From an uncultured Bacilli bacterium (GTDB taxonomy: Bacteria; Bacillota_I; Bacilli_A; RF39; UBA660): a stretch of 6,772 nucleotides of DNA. Position 1 is the stretch's first letter, and each line of letters opens with the position of its first letter. Under the pieces are notes generated by a model. It was not told where the DNA came from and ran no database searches. It saw nothing but the letters and a program-made list of their open reading frames with translations. The position numbers and the translations under genes are program-made. The stretch is taken from assembly GCA_947624855.1 (NCBI GenBank), contig CANQMC010000067.1, forward strand, positions 1 through 6,772. Reading direction: 5' to 3'. Of the stretch, positions 1 to 6,467 are shown piece by piece.

Positions 1-377
1 CTTCCATCTTTATATTCCATTGGTATTGTTTTATCTTCTTCATCTTCTGTTCCATTATCTACTGTACAATATGAATTATCTGTATTTAATTTATATCCAC
101 TTTCTGGTATATCTGTTTTTGTTTCATAACAATTAGTATCTTTTGTTGTACATCCTTTTTCTTTTTGTATGTTTACTGCCATTAAATTTAAATCTGCTTT
201 TCTTATTCTTACTTCTCCTTCGGCAAATGGTATTATTTCTTCATATGTATAACTTGCTTTAGAGCCTTTTAATATTACTACACTTCCTATAGCTACTATT
301 ACTACTAATCCTATAAATATTTTTTTAAAGTTAAATCCTTTTCTTAGTGTCTCAAACTTAATTCCTGTATCTTTCAT
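1..377 (-). CDS. Membrane-anchored surface/secreted protein, N-terminal part (partial at window edge)
   Basis: This frame is open from an ATG at 377 to the left edge of the window, giving 125 codons with no stop, so the C-terminus is missing. The product starts with a short basic cytoplasmic stretch (to about residue 19, ending FNFKK). One hydrophobic segment follows at about residues 20-36 (IFIGLVVIVAIGSVVIL), then an extracytoplasmic region with three cysteines (C76, C83, C104) and an acidic Asp/Glu cluster near 111-115. This looks like a signal anchor or uncleaved signal peptide followed by an exported domain. The start is supported by a GGAG site at 386-389 with 8-base spacing and by a consensus promoter upstream. 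Nine of its ten glycines are GGA, unlike the neighbouring regulator. I recall similar anchored proteins in gut Bacilli-like genomes, but no function is known to me. The gene is transcribed divergently from the tandem-HTH regulator, which may control it. Confidence 0.8.
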   Translation of the reverse strand, partial: MKDTGIKFETLRKGFNFKKIFIGLVVIVAIGSVVILKGSKASYTYEEIIPFAEGEVRIRKADLNLMAVNIQKEKGCTTKDTNCYETKTDIPESGYKLNTDNSYCTVDNGTEDEEDKTIPMEYKDG

Positions 378-385
378 TTTCTTTT

Positions 386-389
386 CTCC
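386..389 (-). promoter_or_regulatory. Ribosome binding site of the surface-protein gene
   Basis: GGAG on the minus strand lies 8 bases before the ATG at 377. It fixes the start of this edge-truncated gene. Confidence 0.7.
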
Positions 390-447
390 AATCTATATGA
401 TATTTATCTAATATCAACTATGTTAGACTTTTATCATTTATGTTTAC

Positions 448-476
448 ATTATATAACATGAAAAGTACTTTGTCAA
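448..476 (-). promoter_or_regulatory. Consensus housekeeping promoter for the surface-protein gene
   Basis: On the minus strand a perfect -35 box TTGACA (476-471) is followed by a 17-base spacer and a perfect -10 box TATAAT (453-448). Transcription should begin near 441, giving a leader of about 64 bases before the ATG at 377. Both hexamers match the sigma-A/sigma-70 consensus fully, so strong expression is predicted unless a repressor acts here. Confidence 0.85.
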
Positions 477-498
477 TATCAAATGTCGGCTATATGCC

Positions 499-504
499 TA
501 TAAT
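499..504 (+). promoter_or_regulatory. Possible -10 box for the tandem-HTH regulator
   Basis: TATAAT on the plus strand is the best -10 match upstream of the regulator, giving a leader of about 40 bases. No convincing -35 exists at normal spacing; the nearest TTGTCA (470-475) is 23 bases away. An alternative is TTGCTC (512-517) with TATACT (534-539), spacing 16, which would leave almost no leader before the ATG at 553. A weak, activator-dependent or autoregulated promoter is plausible. Confidence 0.3.
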
Positions 505-552
505 ATTTATTTTGCTCTTAAGTAATGAGACAATATACTTGGTGATTATATC

Positions 553-1020
553 ATGAGAAGTTTTAATTATGAAATGGATTATTCTCGAATAAAAGAAATT
601 AGAATAGAAAAAAATAAAACTCAAAAAGACATTGCAAATTTATTAAAAATAAATCAATCTACATATTCTAAATTTGAAATTAATAAAGCAAATATTACTA
701 TTGAAAAACTAAATGAACTTGCTAATTATTATCATGTTTCATTAGATTATTTACTTAAAATAACTGATAATCCTAAAATTAGAATGATTAATAAAGAATT
801 AGATAAAAAATTAATTGGTGAAAGACTTAAAACAATTAGAAAAGAAAAAAAGTTATATCAAGATACTTTAGCTAAAGATATTGGTACCGGTCATTCTTTA
901 ATTAGTGAATATGAAAGTGGTAAAAGATTAATTTCTTTAACTTATGGTTATGCTATATGTAAAAAATATAATATTTCTATGGATTATTTATATGGTAAAA
1001 TAAATAAAAATAAATTATAA
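553..1020 (+). CDS. Transcriptional regulator with two tandem XRE-family helix-turn-helix domains
   Basis: The 155-residue protein carries two Cro/CI-type HTH domains in one chain. Domain one spans about residues 11-70, with the recognition region at QSTYSKFE (35-42) and the typical ending LDYLLK. Domain two spans about 88-150, with GHSLISEYESGKR (113-125) and the matching ending MDYLYGK. A linker of about 18 residues joins them, and no separate sensor, membrane or peptidase domain is present. It is therefore probably a cytoplasmic DNA-binding repressor or activator that reads two half-sites per chain. The ATG at 553 has GGTGAT (541-546) upstream, matching the 3' part of an AGGAGGTGAT site. 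A second ATG at 574 (residue 8), just before the first helix, is a possible alternative start but has a poorer site. All six glycines are GGT. The divergent surface-protein gene is the likeliest target, which is inference from position only. Confidence 0.88.
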   Translation: MRSFNYEMDYSRIKEIRIEKNKTQKDIANLLKINQSTYSKFEINKANITIEKLNELANYYHVSLDYLLKITDNPKIRMINKELDKKLIGERLKTIRKEKKLYQDTLAKDIGTGHSLISEYESGKRLISLTYGYAICKKYNISMDYLYGKINKNKL

Positions 1021-1053
1021 AAAAAATTATCGAAATTAATCGATAAATTTTTT
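1021..1053. terminator. Bidirectional intrinsic terminator between the convergent regulator and parC
   Basis: The left arm at 1021-1033 (AAAAAATTATCGA) pairs with 1040-1053 (TCGATAAATTTTTT) around a six-base loop, with one bulged base. The arms give T-runs on both strands, so the hairpin can end the plus-strand regulator transcript and the minus-strand parC transcript. It starts right after the regulator stop codon and overlaps the last bases of the parC stop. Confidence 0.75.
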
Positions 1054-3532
1054 ATATTTTGAAATCTTCAATAAAATCTTCCATTGATAAAGGTTTAGCT
1101 TCTTTAATTTCTTCTTTTTTAGGTTCTTTAGTTTCTTTTTCTAATATTTTTTCTTTTAAAGCTACTTTACTAGCTTTATCTATTTTATATTTACTAATAT
1201 TAGAACCAGTTGAAGCTAGATCCATAATAGCAATATCACTATTTTTAATTATTTTAATTTCACTATCAGCTTTCATTAAAACTAAATCCCGAGCATTAGA
1301 ACCAAATACATCTAATACTTTATAAGTAATAGTTTTAGTTTTCTTAAGTAATAAATTACCTTTTTTAGCTCTACTATGAGTATCTAAATCACTTATTTTA
1401 ATTCTTTTAGCTGTTTTATTATCTGTAAATATTGTTAAATATTCTATTTCATCATTATAACTTATAATATTAATTAAATTATCTTCTTTTAAATTAATAC
1501 CTTTAACTCCACTAGCTTTAGTTCCAACCAAAGGTAATTCTGTAGTTTTAAAGTTTAAATAATAACCATTTTCAGTTACAAAAACTACATTTTGATTATC
1601 TTTTGTAACACTTACTAAATAATCATCTTTAAGTTTCATAGCGACCATTAGTTTATTCCATCTTTGAACTTCAAAATCTTTCATTAAAGTTTTCTTAGCC
1701 ATACCTTTTTTAGTTGCTAAAACTAAAGTATCATCTTTATTGTAAATAAATGAAGCAATAATTTTTTCTTCATCACTTAGCATTACAATATTATTAACAT
1801 GTTTACCTAAATCTTTCCATTTAATCTCAGGAATTTTATAAACAGGAATAAATAAATAATTACCTAAGTTTGTAAATAACAATAATGTATCTAAAGTTGT
1901 ACATTCATATAAACCTGTAATAAAATCACCTGGTTTTAAAGTAGTTTCTTCGGTACTTGCTGCATAACTTTTACTACTAACTCTTTTAACATAACCTTCA
2001 TTAGTAACTACCACTACAACATTTTCTTTTGGAATCATTTCTTTAACATCTAATTTTATTTCTTCAATTTCATCTTGAATTAAAGTTTTTCTTGGAACTT
2101 CATATTCTTTTTTAATCAATCTAAGTTCTTTTTTCATTACATATTTTAAAGCTTCTTCATCACTTAATATTGCTTTTAAACCTTCAATTAATTTACTTAG
2201 CTTTTTCATTTCTTCTTCAAGTTCGACAATATCAGTATTAGTTAAACGATATAATTGTAAAGTTACAATAGCTTCGGCTTGTTCCATGGAAAAATCAAAT
2301 TCTTTAACTAAATTAACTTTAGCATCTGCTTTATTTTTACTTGCTCTAATAACTTTAATAACTTTATCTAATATTGAAATACATTTAATTAAACCTTCGA
2401 CAATATGCATTCTTTTTTCATAAGTAGCTAAATCAAATTCCGTTCTTTTAGTTATAACTTCTCTTTGATGAGCAATATAAGCATCTAATATTTCTAATAT
2501 TCCTAATGTTTTAGGTGCTCTATTTACAATTGCTACCATATTATAATTATAAGATATTTGTAAATCGGTATTTTTAAATAAATAATTAATAATTAGATCA
2601 CTATTAGCTCCACTTTTTAAATCAATAACAATTCTTAAACCTTCTTTATCAGATTCATCGCGAACTTCGGCAATACCATCAATTTTTTTATCTATGGCAA
2701 TTCCATCTATTTTACTAACTAACATAGCTTTGTTAACATCAAATGGAATTTCACTTATAATAATTTTTTCTTTACCTTTATTTTTTTCAATTGTATATTT
2801 AGATTTAACTATAACTCGGCCTTTACCAGTTTTAAAAGCATCTTTAATGCCTTCTATTCCACAAGCAATACCTCCTGTTGGAAAATCTGGGCCTTTAATT
2901 ATATCTAAAATCGTATCTAATTTACAATTTGGTGAATCTATTCTTTTAATTGTAGCATCTATAACTTCCCCTAAATTATGAGGTGGAATATTTGTTGCAT
3001 ATCCAGCACTTATCCCCATAGTGCCATTTACAAGTAAATTTGGAAATTTAGCTGGCAAAACAGTTGGTTCTAATAATCTATCATCAAAATTAGGAGCAAA
3101 ACTAACAGTATTTTTTTCTAAATCTCCCAATAATTCATTACTTATTTTTGCTAGTCTAGCCTCGGTATAACGATAAGCGGCTGCAGGATCACCATCCATT
3201 GAGCCATTGTTACCTTTCATATCAATTAAGATAGCATTTTGTTTCCACCATTGACTCATTCGCACCATAGCATCATAAACTGAACTATCACCATGGGGAT
3301 GATATTTACCTAAAACATCCCCTACAGTTGCTGCACATTTAATATATTTTTTATCATAAGTATATCCTGCTTTATGCATTGCAAATAATATTCTTCTTTG
3401 AACTGGTTTTAATCCATCTCTAACATCTGGTATAGCTCTATCTTGAATAATTTCTTTAGCATAGGCTCCAAATCTTAAACCCATTATTTCTTCTAAAGCA
3501 TAATCTTCGATTTTTTTTAATATCTCTTGCAT
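1052..3532 (-). CDS. parC: DNA topoisomerase IV subunit A (ParC)
   Basis: This 826-residue protein is the DNA-cleaving subunit of topoisomerase IV. With ParE it makes an ATP-dependent double-strand break to unlink daughter chromosomes. The N-terminal cleavage domain holds VGDVLGKYHPHGDSSVYDAM (70-89) and the catalytic pair Arg121-Tyr122 in RYTEARL. The loop GISAGYATNIPPHN (173-186) carries the DNA-bending isoleucine region. The coiled-coil/tower region runs to about 480. The C-terminal beta-pinwheel (about 500-790) has degenerate blade repeats such as ASGVKGINL. Two points favour ParC over GyrA: the MSQWWKQ...MKGNNGSMDGDP segment resembles Gram-positive ParC rather than the GyrA VDGQGNFGSMDGD type, and no GyrA box (QRRGGKG) is seen. 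The quinolone-relevant positions read Ser83 and Asp87, the sensitive-type residues. The tail from about 795 is Lys/Glu-rich. The ATG has GGTGG at 3537-3541, only four bases away. No parE lies directly upstream, which is unusual. Confidence 0.95.
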   Translation of the reverse strand: MQEILKKIEDYALEEIMGLRFGAYAKEIIQDRAIPDVRDGLKPVQRRILFAMHKAGYTYDKKYIKCAATVGDVLGKYHPHGDSSVYDAMVRMSQWWKQNAILIDMKGNNGSMDGDPAAAYRYTEARLAKISNELLGDLEKNTVSFAPNFDDRLLEPTVLPAKFPNLLVNGTMGISAGYATNIPPHNLGEVIDATIKRIDSPNCKLDTILDIIKGPDFPTGGIACGIEGIKDAFKTGKGRVIVKSKYTIEKNKGKEKIIISEIPFDVNKAMLVSKIDGIAIDKKIDGIAEVRDESDKEGLRIVIDLKSGANSDLIINYLFKNTDLQISYNYNMVAIVNRAPKTLGILEILDAYIAHQREVITKRTEFDLATYEKRMHIVEGLIKCISILDKVIKVIRASKNKADAKVNLVKEFDFSMEQAEAIVTLQLYRLTNTDIVELEEEMKKLSKLIEGLKAILSDEEALKYVMKKELRLIKKEYEVPRKTLIQDEIEEIKLDVKEMIPKENVVVVVTNEGYVKRVSSKSYAASTEETTLKPGDFITGLYECTTLDTLLLFTNLGNYLFIPVYKIPEIKWKDLGKHVNNIVMLSDEEKIIASFIYNKDDTLVLATKKGMAKKTLMKDFEVQRWNKLMVAMKLKDDYLVSVTKDNQNVVFVTENGYYLNFKTTELPLVGTKASGVKGINLKEDNLINIISYNDEIEYLTIFTDNKTAKRIKISDLDTHSRAKKGNLLLKKTKTITYKVLDVFGSNARDLVLMKADSEIKIIKNSDIAIMDLASTGSNISKYKIDKASKVALKEKILEKETKEPKKEEIKEAKPLSMEDFIEDFKI

Positions 3533-3560
3533 ATTACCACCATTTATTATTTTATCATAA

Positions 3561-3595
3561 AAAAAGATTTAAAGAAATATTCTTTACATCTTTTT
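3561..3595 (-). terminator. Intrinsic terminator after the small unknown gene, upstream of parC
   Basis: The outer stem pairs 3561-3568 (AAAAAGAT) with 3588-3595 (ATCTTTTT). The inner stem pairs 3571-3576 (AAAGAA) with 3580-3585 (TTCTTT) around a three-base loop; between the stems lie one mismatch and one extra A-T pair. Read on the minus strand, the hairpin ends in seven Ts. It overlaps the stop codon of the 143-residue gene and should separate its transcript, and any read-through from cadA, from parC. Confidence 0.75.
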
Positions 3596-4025
3596 ACTTA
3601 AGATTTTTAGCATATTTAGAATCTTCAAAAGAATTAATATAATCAAATAAATTTATAGTTTTATTTTTTTCTTTTCTTTTTTTATATAAATCACTAGCAT
3701 GACTTAAAAAAGCTCCTAATTCATTTAAAGGTTTCATCTTTTTTCCATCTTCTACGGACATTAAACATATTTTAATTCTATCAGTTAGTATTTCATTATT
3801 ACTATTTTTTAAATATATTTCCATATAATCTTTATTTTTAATTTCTAAATCCCATTTAAAACCTACCACGATTAATACTATTTTTTTATTTTTATGTTCA
3901 TGTTTTAAAATTAATAATTTACTTAAAACATCCTCCATTGCATCATTATCTAATATTTTATACCCAATAATATCATAAACAACATCATCATTTATAATTA
4001 AAATATCATCTTCAAAATTTATCAT
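3594..4025 (-). CDS. Conserved-looking small protein of unknown function downstream of the cad operon
   Basis: I do not recognise this protein. The chosen ATG at 4025 gives 143 residues. It has AGGA (4032-4035) six bases upstream and lies just after a predicted transcription start near 4042. The longer ATG at 4058 lacks a ribosome site and falls inside the promoter, so the extra 11 residues are probably never made. The N-terminus is acidic (FEDDILIINDD, 4-14). A hydrophobic strand KIVLIVVGF (48-56) leads to WDLEIKNKD (58-66), then a Lys-rich helical region (about 95-122) and a polar tail. There is no signal peptide, transmembrane helix or cysteine metal motif; a short His pair (HEH, 42-44) is present. 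The strand followed by Glu-Ile-Lys, and the stretch LTDRIKI (80-86), faintly recall PD-(D/E)XK/Rpn nucleases, but too weakly for an assignment. No terminator separates it from cadA 65 bases upstream, so it may also be co-transcribed with the metal operon. Confidence 0.7.
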   Translation of the reverse strand: MINFEDDILIINDDVVYDIIGYKILDNDAMEDVLSKLLILKHEHKNKKIVLIVVGFKWDLEIKNKDYMEIYLKNSNNEILTDRIKICLMSVEDGKKMKPLNELGAFLSHASDLYKKRKEKNKTINLFDYINSFEDSKYAKNLK

Positions 4026-4029
4026 ATTT

Positions 4030-4035
4030 CTTCCT
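4030..4035 (-). promoter_or_regulatory. Ribosome binding site fixing the start of the 143-residue gene
   Basis: AGGAAG on the minus strand lies just upstream of the ATG at 4025, six bases counted from AGGA. The alternative ATG at 4058 has no comparable site, so this decides the start. Confidence 0.7.
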
Positions 4036-4048
4036 GCCTTTCTAAACC

Positions 4049-4077
4049 ATAATAACATAAAATATCATTAAGGTCAA
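4049..4077 (-). promoter_or_regulatory. Extended -10 promoter for the 143-residue gene
   Basis: On the minus strand TTGACC (4077-4072) is followed by 17 bases and TATTAT (4054-4049), with an extended -10 TGT (4057-4055) immediately before it. Transcription is predicted near 4042, leaving a leader of about 17 bases that still contains the ribosome site. The promoter starts 13 bases downstream of the cadA stop codon. Confidence 0.65.
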
Positions 4078-4090
4078 AACGCAGTAAATG

Positions 4091-6097
4091 TTATCTTTTT
4101 AAAATTCTTAAAGTATTTAAAATTGTAATTAAAGTAACTCCTGTATCGGCAAAAACTGCCATTATCATATTAGCTAAACCAAACATAGATAATATTAATA
4201 TTAAAACTTTAATACTTAAAGCCATAATTAAATTCATAATAATTATTTTTTTAGTTTTAAAAGCAATATCTAAAACGTTAATAATACCCTCTAAATTATC
4301 ATTCATAATAATTATATCACTAGCTTCTGTAGCACTGTTTGTTCCTATTTCACCCATTGAAATTCCTACATCGGCTAAAGCTAAAGAAGGAGCATCATTA
4401 ATTCCATCACCTACAAAAATAACTTTATGATTTTGTTTTAATTCTTTTAATTTTTGATATTTATCTTCTGGTAACAATTCACATTCATATTCACTTATTC
4501 CAATTTTATCGGCTACAATTTTGGTAAAAGATCTATTATCTCCTGTTAAAATAATTGGTTTTATTTTCTTTTTTTCTAAATTAGCAATTACTTCTTTTAC
4601 ATTTTCTTTTATATTATCTGAAAAATTAATACCGGCGATTAACTTATTATCAATACTTAAAAAGATATTTCCAACTTTATTAGTATTATTAAAACTATTA
4701 GAACCAACTTTAATTTCTTTTTTACCTATTTTATAAGTTATTCCTTTTCCCGGAATTTCTTTAAAATCTTTAATTTTATATTTTTTAATATCATTTATTT
4801 CATTTAATAATACATGCGCTATAGGATGATTAGAATAAGCTTCACCACTTATAATAATTTTATAAATTTCTTCTTTTTGATAATCTTTATTATAAATATT
4901 TATATTTTTAATCTTAAAACTACCTGTTGTTAATGTTCCTGTTTTATCAAAAACAATTGTATCACATTTAGTTAAATTATCTAAAAAATTACTTCCTTTA
5001 ATCAAAACTTTAGCTTTAGAACTTGCACCAATCCCCGCAAAATAACTAAGAGGTACAGATATAGCAATAGCACAAGGACAAGAAATAACTAAAAATGTTA
5101 AAGCTCTATATAAACTTTCACTATAGGTAATATTAAAAATAAATGGTAAAAATATTCCTAATAATATAGCAATTAATAATACAATTGGCGTATAAAAACC
5201 GGCAATTTTAGAAACCATAGTTTCTGTTTTAGCTTTATTATTAGTAGCTTCAATCGTTAATTCAAATATTTTATAAGCTGCACTATTATAATAATCATGT
5301 TTAACTTTTACTTCAATTATATCTCCTTTATTAATAACTCCCGAAAGTACTTGATCATTAACTTCTACTTTTTTTAAATTTGATTCTCCCGTTAAACTAG
5401 ATTCATCAATTAAAGTATTTCCTTTAATAATTATCCCATCAGCAGGTACTTTATCCCCTTGTTTAACTAAAACAACATCATTAATTTTTAATTCTTCAGC
5501 TTTAATCTTACTTCCATCTTTTAAAGTAGCATAATCAATTTTTAAATCTAATAAATCTTTTATTTCACTTCTACTTTTATTTATTGCTTTATTTTCTAAT
5601 ATTTTACCAATAACATAAAGCATTACTACCATTAAACCTTCCATATGTTGATTAAGTAAATAAGCCCCTATTGCAGATATACAAATAAGCATATTTTCAT
5701 CTATTCTTTTACTTTTTAATTTTTTAAAAGCATTAATTAAAGTTTTATATAATAATAAAGCATAACTACCTAAAATTAATATTTCTTTAATAGTTTTATT
5801 AGTAAATATAAAACTTAAAATTATAAAAATAATACTTAATATTAAACGATATATTTCATAATCTTTATTTATTTCTTCTCCTATCTTAGTAATTATAACT
5901 CCTGGTTCTACTTTTTTAACTATATTTTTAATTATACTAAAAGGATCATTTACCTCAGTTTTAAATGTTAAAGTTAATGTATTAAAATTAACTATTACTT
6001 CATTAAATCTTTTATCTTTCGCTATTTCTTTTTCTATTTTTTTAGCACAATTAGCACAATCTAAATTATTTATATTATATTTATAATTCTTCAACAT
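4091..6097 (-). CDS. cadA: P1B-type heavy-metal efflux ATPase (Zn2+/Cd2+/Pb2+), CadA/ZntA-like
   Basis: This membrane pump uses ATP to export divalent soft metals. With the ATG at 6097 it is 668 residues. One N-terminal heavy-metal-associated domain carries LDCANCAKK (C14, C17). Paired membrane helices lie at about 82-122 and 135-166, followed by the actuator domain with TGES (236-239). Further helices at about 302-322 and 333-355 contain the metal-selective CPC (340-342). Next come the phosphorylation site DKTGT (Asp384), the HP signature of P1B pumps (424-425), TGD (518-520) and GDGINDAP (563-570). The last helix pair holds Lys630 and Asp651 in AVFADTGVT, the pattern of the Zn/Cd/Pb subgroup rather than copper pumps. 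All catalytic motifs are intact. A GTG at 6103 is in frame, but AGGA (6105-6108) is only one base from it and seven from the ATG, so the ATG is preferred. It overlaps the end of cadC by 17 bases, implying translational coupling under CadC control. Confidence 0.95.
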   Translation of the reverse strand: MLKNYKYNINNLDCANCAKKIEKEIAKDKRFNEVIVNFNTLTLTFKTEVNDPFSIIKNIVKKVEPGVIITKIGEEINKDYEIYRLILSIIFIILSFIFTNKTIKEILILGSYALLLYKTLINAFKKLKSKRIDENMLICISAIGAYLLNQHMEGLMVVMLYVIGKILENKAINKSRSEIKDLLDLKIDYATLKDGSKIKAEELKINDVVLVKQGDKVPADGIIIKGNTLIDESSLTGESNLKKVEVNDQVLSGVINKGDIIEVKVKHDYYNSAAYKIFELTIEATNNKAKTETMVSKIAGFYTPIVLLIAILLGIFLPFIFNITYSESLYRALTFLVISCPCAIAISVPLSYFAGIGASSKAKVLIKGSNFLDNLTKCDTIVFDKTGTLTTGSFKIKNINIYNKDYQKEEIYKIIISGEAYSNHPIAHVLLNEINDIKKYKIKDFKEIPGKGITYKIGKKEIKVGSNSFNNTNKVGNIFLSIDNKLIAGINFSDNIKENVKEVIANLEKKKIKPIILTGDNRSFTKIVADKIGISEYECELLPEDKYQKLKELKQNHKVIFVGDGINDAPSLALADVGISMGEIGTNSATEASDIIIMNDNLEGIINVLDIAFKTKKIIIMNLIMALSIKVLILILSMFGLANMIMAVFADTGVTLITILNTLRILKR

Positions 6098-6428
6098 GTT
6101 CACGTCCTATCTCAAATAATTTAATTACATGATTATCTTTTAAACTGTAATAAACAACTTTTCCTATTTTTTTAGCTTTAACAAGTTTAGCTTGTTTTAA
6201 AATTCGCAGTTGATGAGATATGGCCGATTGCGTACTATTTGTTATAAAAGCTAAATCATTTACACATAATTCACTTAATTTCAAAGCATATATTATTTTA
6301 ATTCTTGTACTATCTCCAAATATTTTAAAACATTCTGCAATTTCAAATAATATATCATCTTTTAACATTTTACTTTTAACTTTTTTAGCTAGTTCACTAT
6401 TAATTAAACATCCACAAGAACATTCCAT
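6081..6428 (-). CDS. cadC: ArsR/SmtB-family metal-sensing repressor, CadC-like
   Basis: This 115-residue winged-helix repressor should bind its operator as a dimer and release it when Zn, Cd or Pb binds. The family core is clear: FGDSTRIKIIYAL (37-49), ELCVNDLA (53-60), the recognition helix region QSAISHQLRIL (67-77) and the wing KKIGKVVYYSL (86-96). The C-terminal helix carries Asp98, His100, His111 and Glu114, the exact spacing of the alpha-5 zinc site of Staphylococcus aureus CadC (D101, H103, H114, E117). The N-terminal thiol cluster is CSCGC (C3, C5, C7). The alpha-4 motif reads C55-V-N57 where CadC has C-V-C, so the second thiol site lacks one ligand. It is the first gene of the operon and overlaps cadA, so it should regulate itself and the pump. 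The ATG has an AGGAGTGAT site at the right distance. Confidence 0.93.
   Translation of the reverse strand: MECSCGCLINSELAKKVKSKMLKDDILFEIAECFKIFGDSTRIKIIYALKLSELCVNDLAFITNSTQSAISHQLRILKQAKLVKAKKIGKVVYYSLKDNHVIKLFEIGREHVEEL
6105..6108 (-). promoter_or_regulatory. Ribosome binding site of cadA, inside the 3' end of cadC
   Basis: AGGA on the minus strand lies seven bases before the ATG at 6097 and one base before the GTG at 6103. It selects the ATG start and lies within the last codons of cadC, as expected for coupled translation. Confidence 0.65.
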
Positions 6429-6435
6429 TTTATCA

Positions 6436-6440
6436 CTCCT
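6436..6440 (-). promoter_or_regulatory. Strong ribosome binding site of cadC
   Basis: AGGAG, extended to AGGAGTGAT, on the minus strand lies seven bases before the ATG at 6428. It overlaps nothing else and begins right after the operator. Confidence 0.8.
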
Positions 6441-6462
6441 TATATGAATAATTGCTCATATA
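6441..6462 (-). promoter_or_regulatory. CadC operator: 10-2-10 inverted repeat
   Basis: On the minus strand the left arm is TATATGAGCA and the right arm TATTCATATA, separated by two bases; eight of ten positions pair. The core TGAGCA-AT-TATTCA closely follows the TGAACA-nn-TATTCA type of ArsR/SmtB-family zinc operators. The palindrome covers the predicted transcription start (about 6461) and lies just before the ribosome site, where bound repressor would block initiation. Confidence 0.8.
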
Positions 6463-6467
6463 TTAAT

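Larger units (their letters stand above)
378..552. other. Divergent intergenic region between surface-protein gene and tandem-HTH regulator
   Basis: This 175-bp stretch holds the minus-strand consensus promoter (448-476). It also holds a weaker candidate plus-strand -10 box TATAAT at 499-504, with no good -35 at 16-18 bases upstream. A small dyad GGC-TATAT-GCC at 488-498 lies directly before that -10. The octamer AATATCAA occurs twice in the same orientation (410-417 and 475-482), on either side of the minus-strand promoter. The dyad and the direct repeat are possible operator sites for the adjacent regulator, but both are short and could be chance in such AT-rich DNA. No coding sequence is visible here. 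Confidence 0.5.

Noticed and set aside
1059..1325. Plus-strand open frame opposite the 3' end of parC
   Set aside because: It lies entirely antisense to the conserved C-terminal region of parC, has low-complexity content and no ribosome site, and matches no known protein.
2694..2981. Plus-strand open frame opposite the middle of parC
   Set aside because: It is fully antisense to conserved ParC coding sequence and arises from the AT-rich codon pattern.
1052..3532. Assignment of the large topoisomerase subunit as GyrA
   Set aside because: The GyrA box is absent and the segment before the catalytic tyrosine has the ParC form (MKGNNGSMDGDP) rather than the GyrA form.
4521..4736. Plus-strand open frame opposite cadA
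   Set aside because: It is antisense to the ATPase phosphorylation/nucleotide-binding domain, with no independent start signals.
6098..6103. GTG at 6103 as the start of cadA
   Set aside because: The AGGA site is one base from the GTG, too close to work, but seven bases from the ATG at 6097.
6220..6447. Plus-strand open frame opposite cadC
   Set aside because: It covers the antisense of the well-supported cadC gene and its operator, and has no independent evidence.
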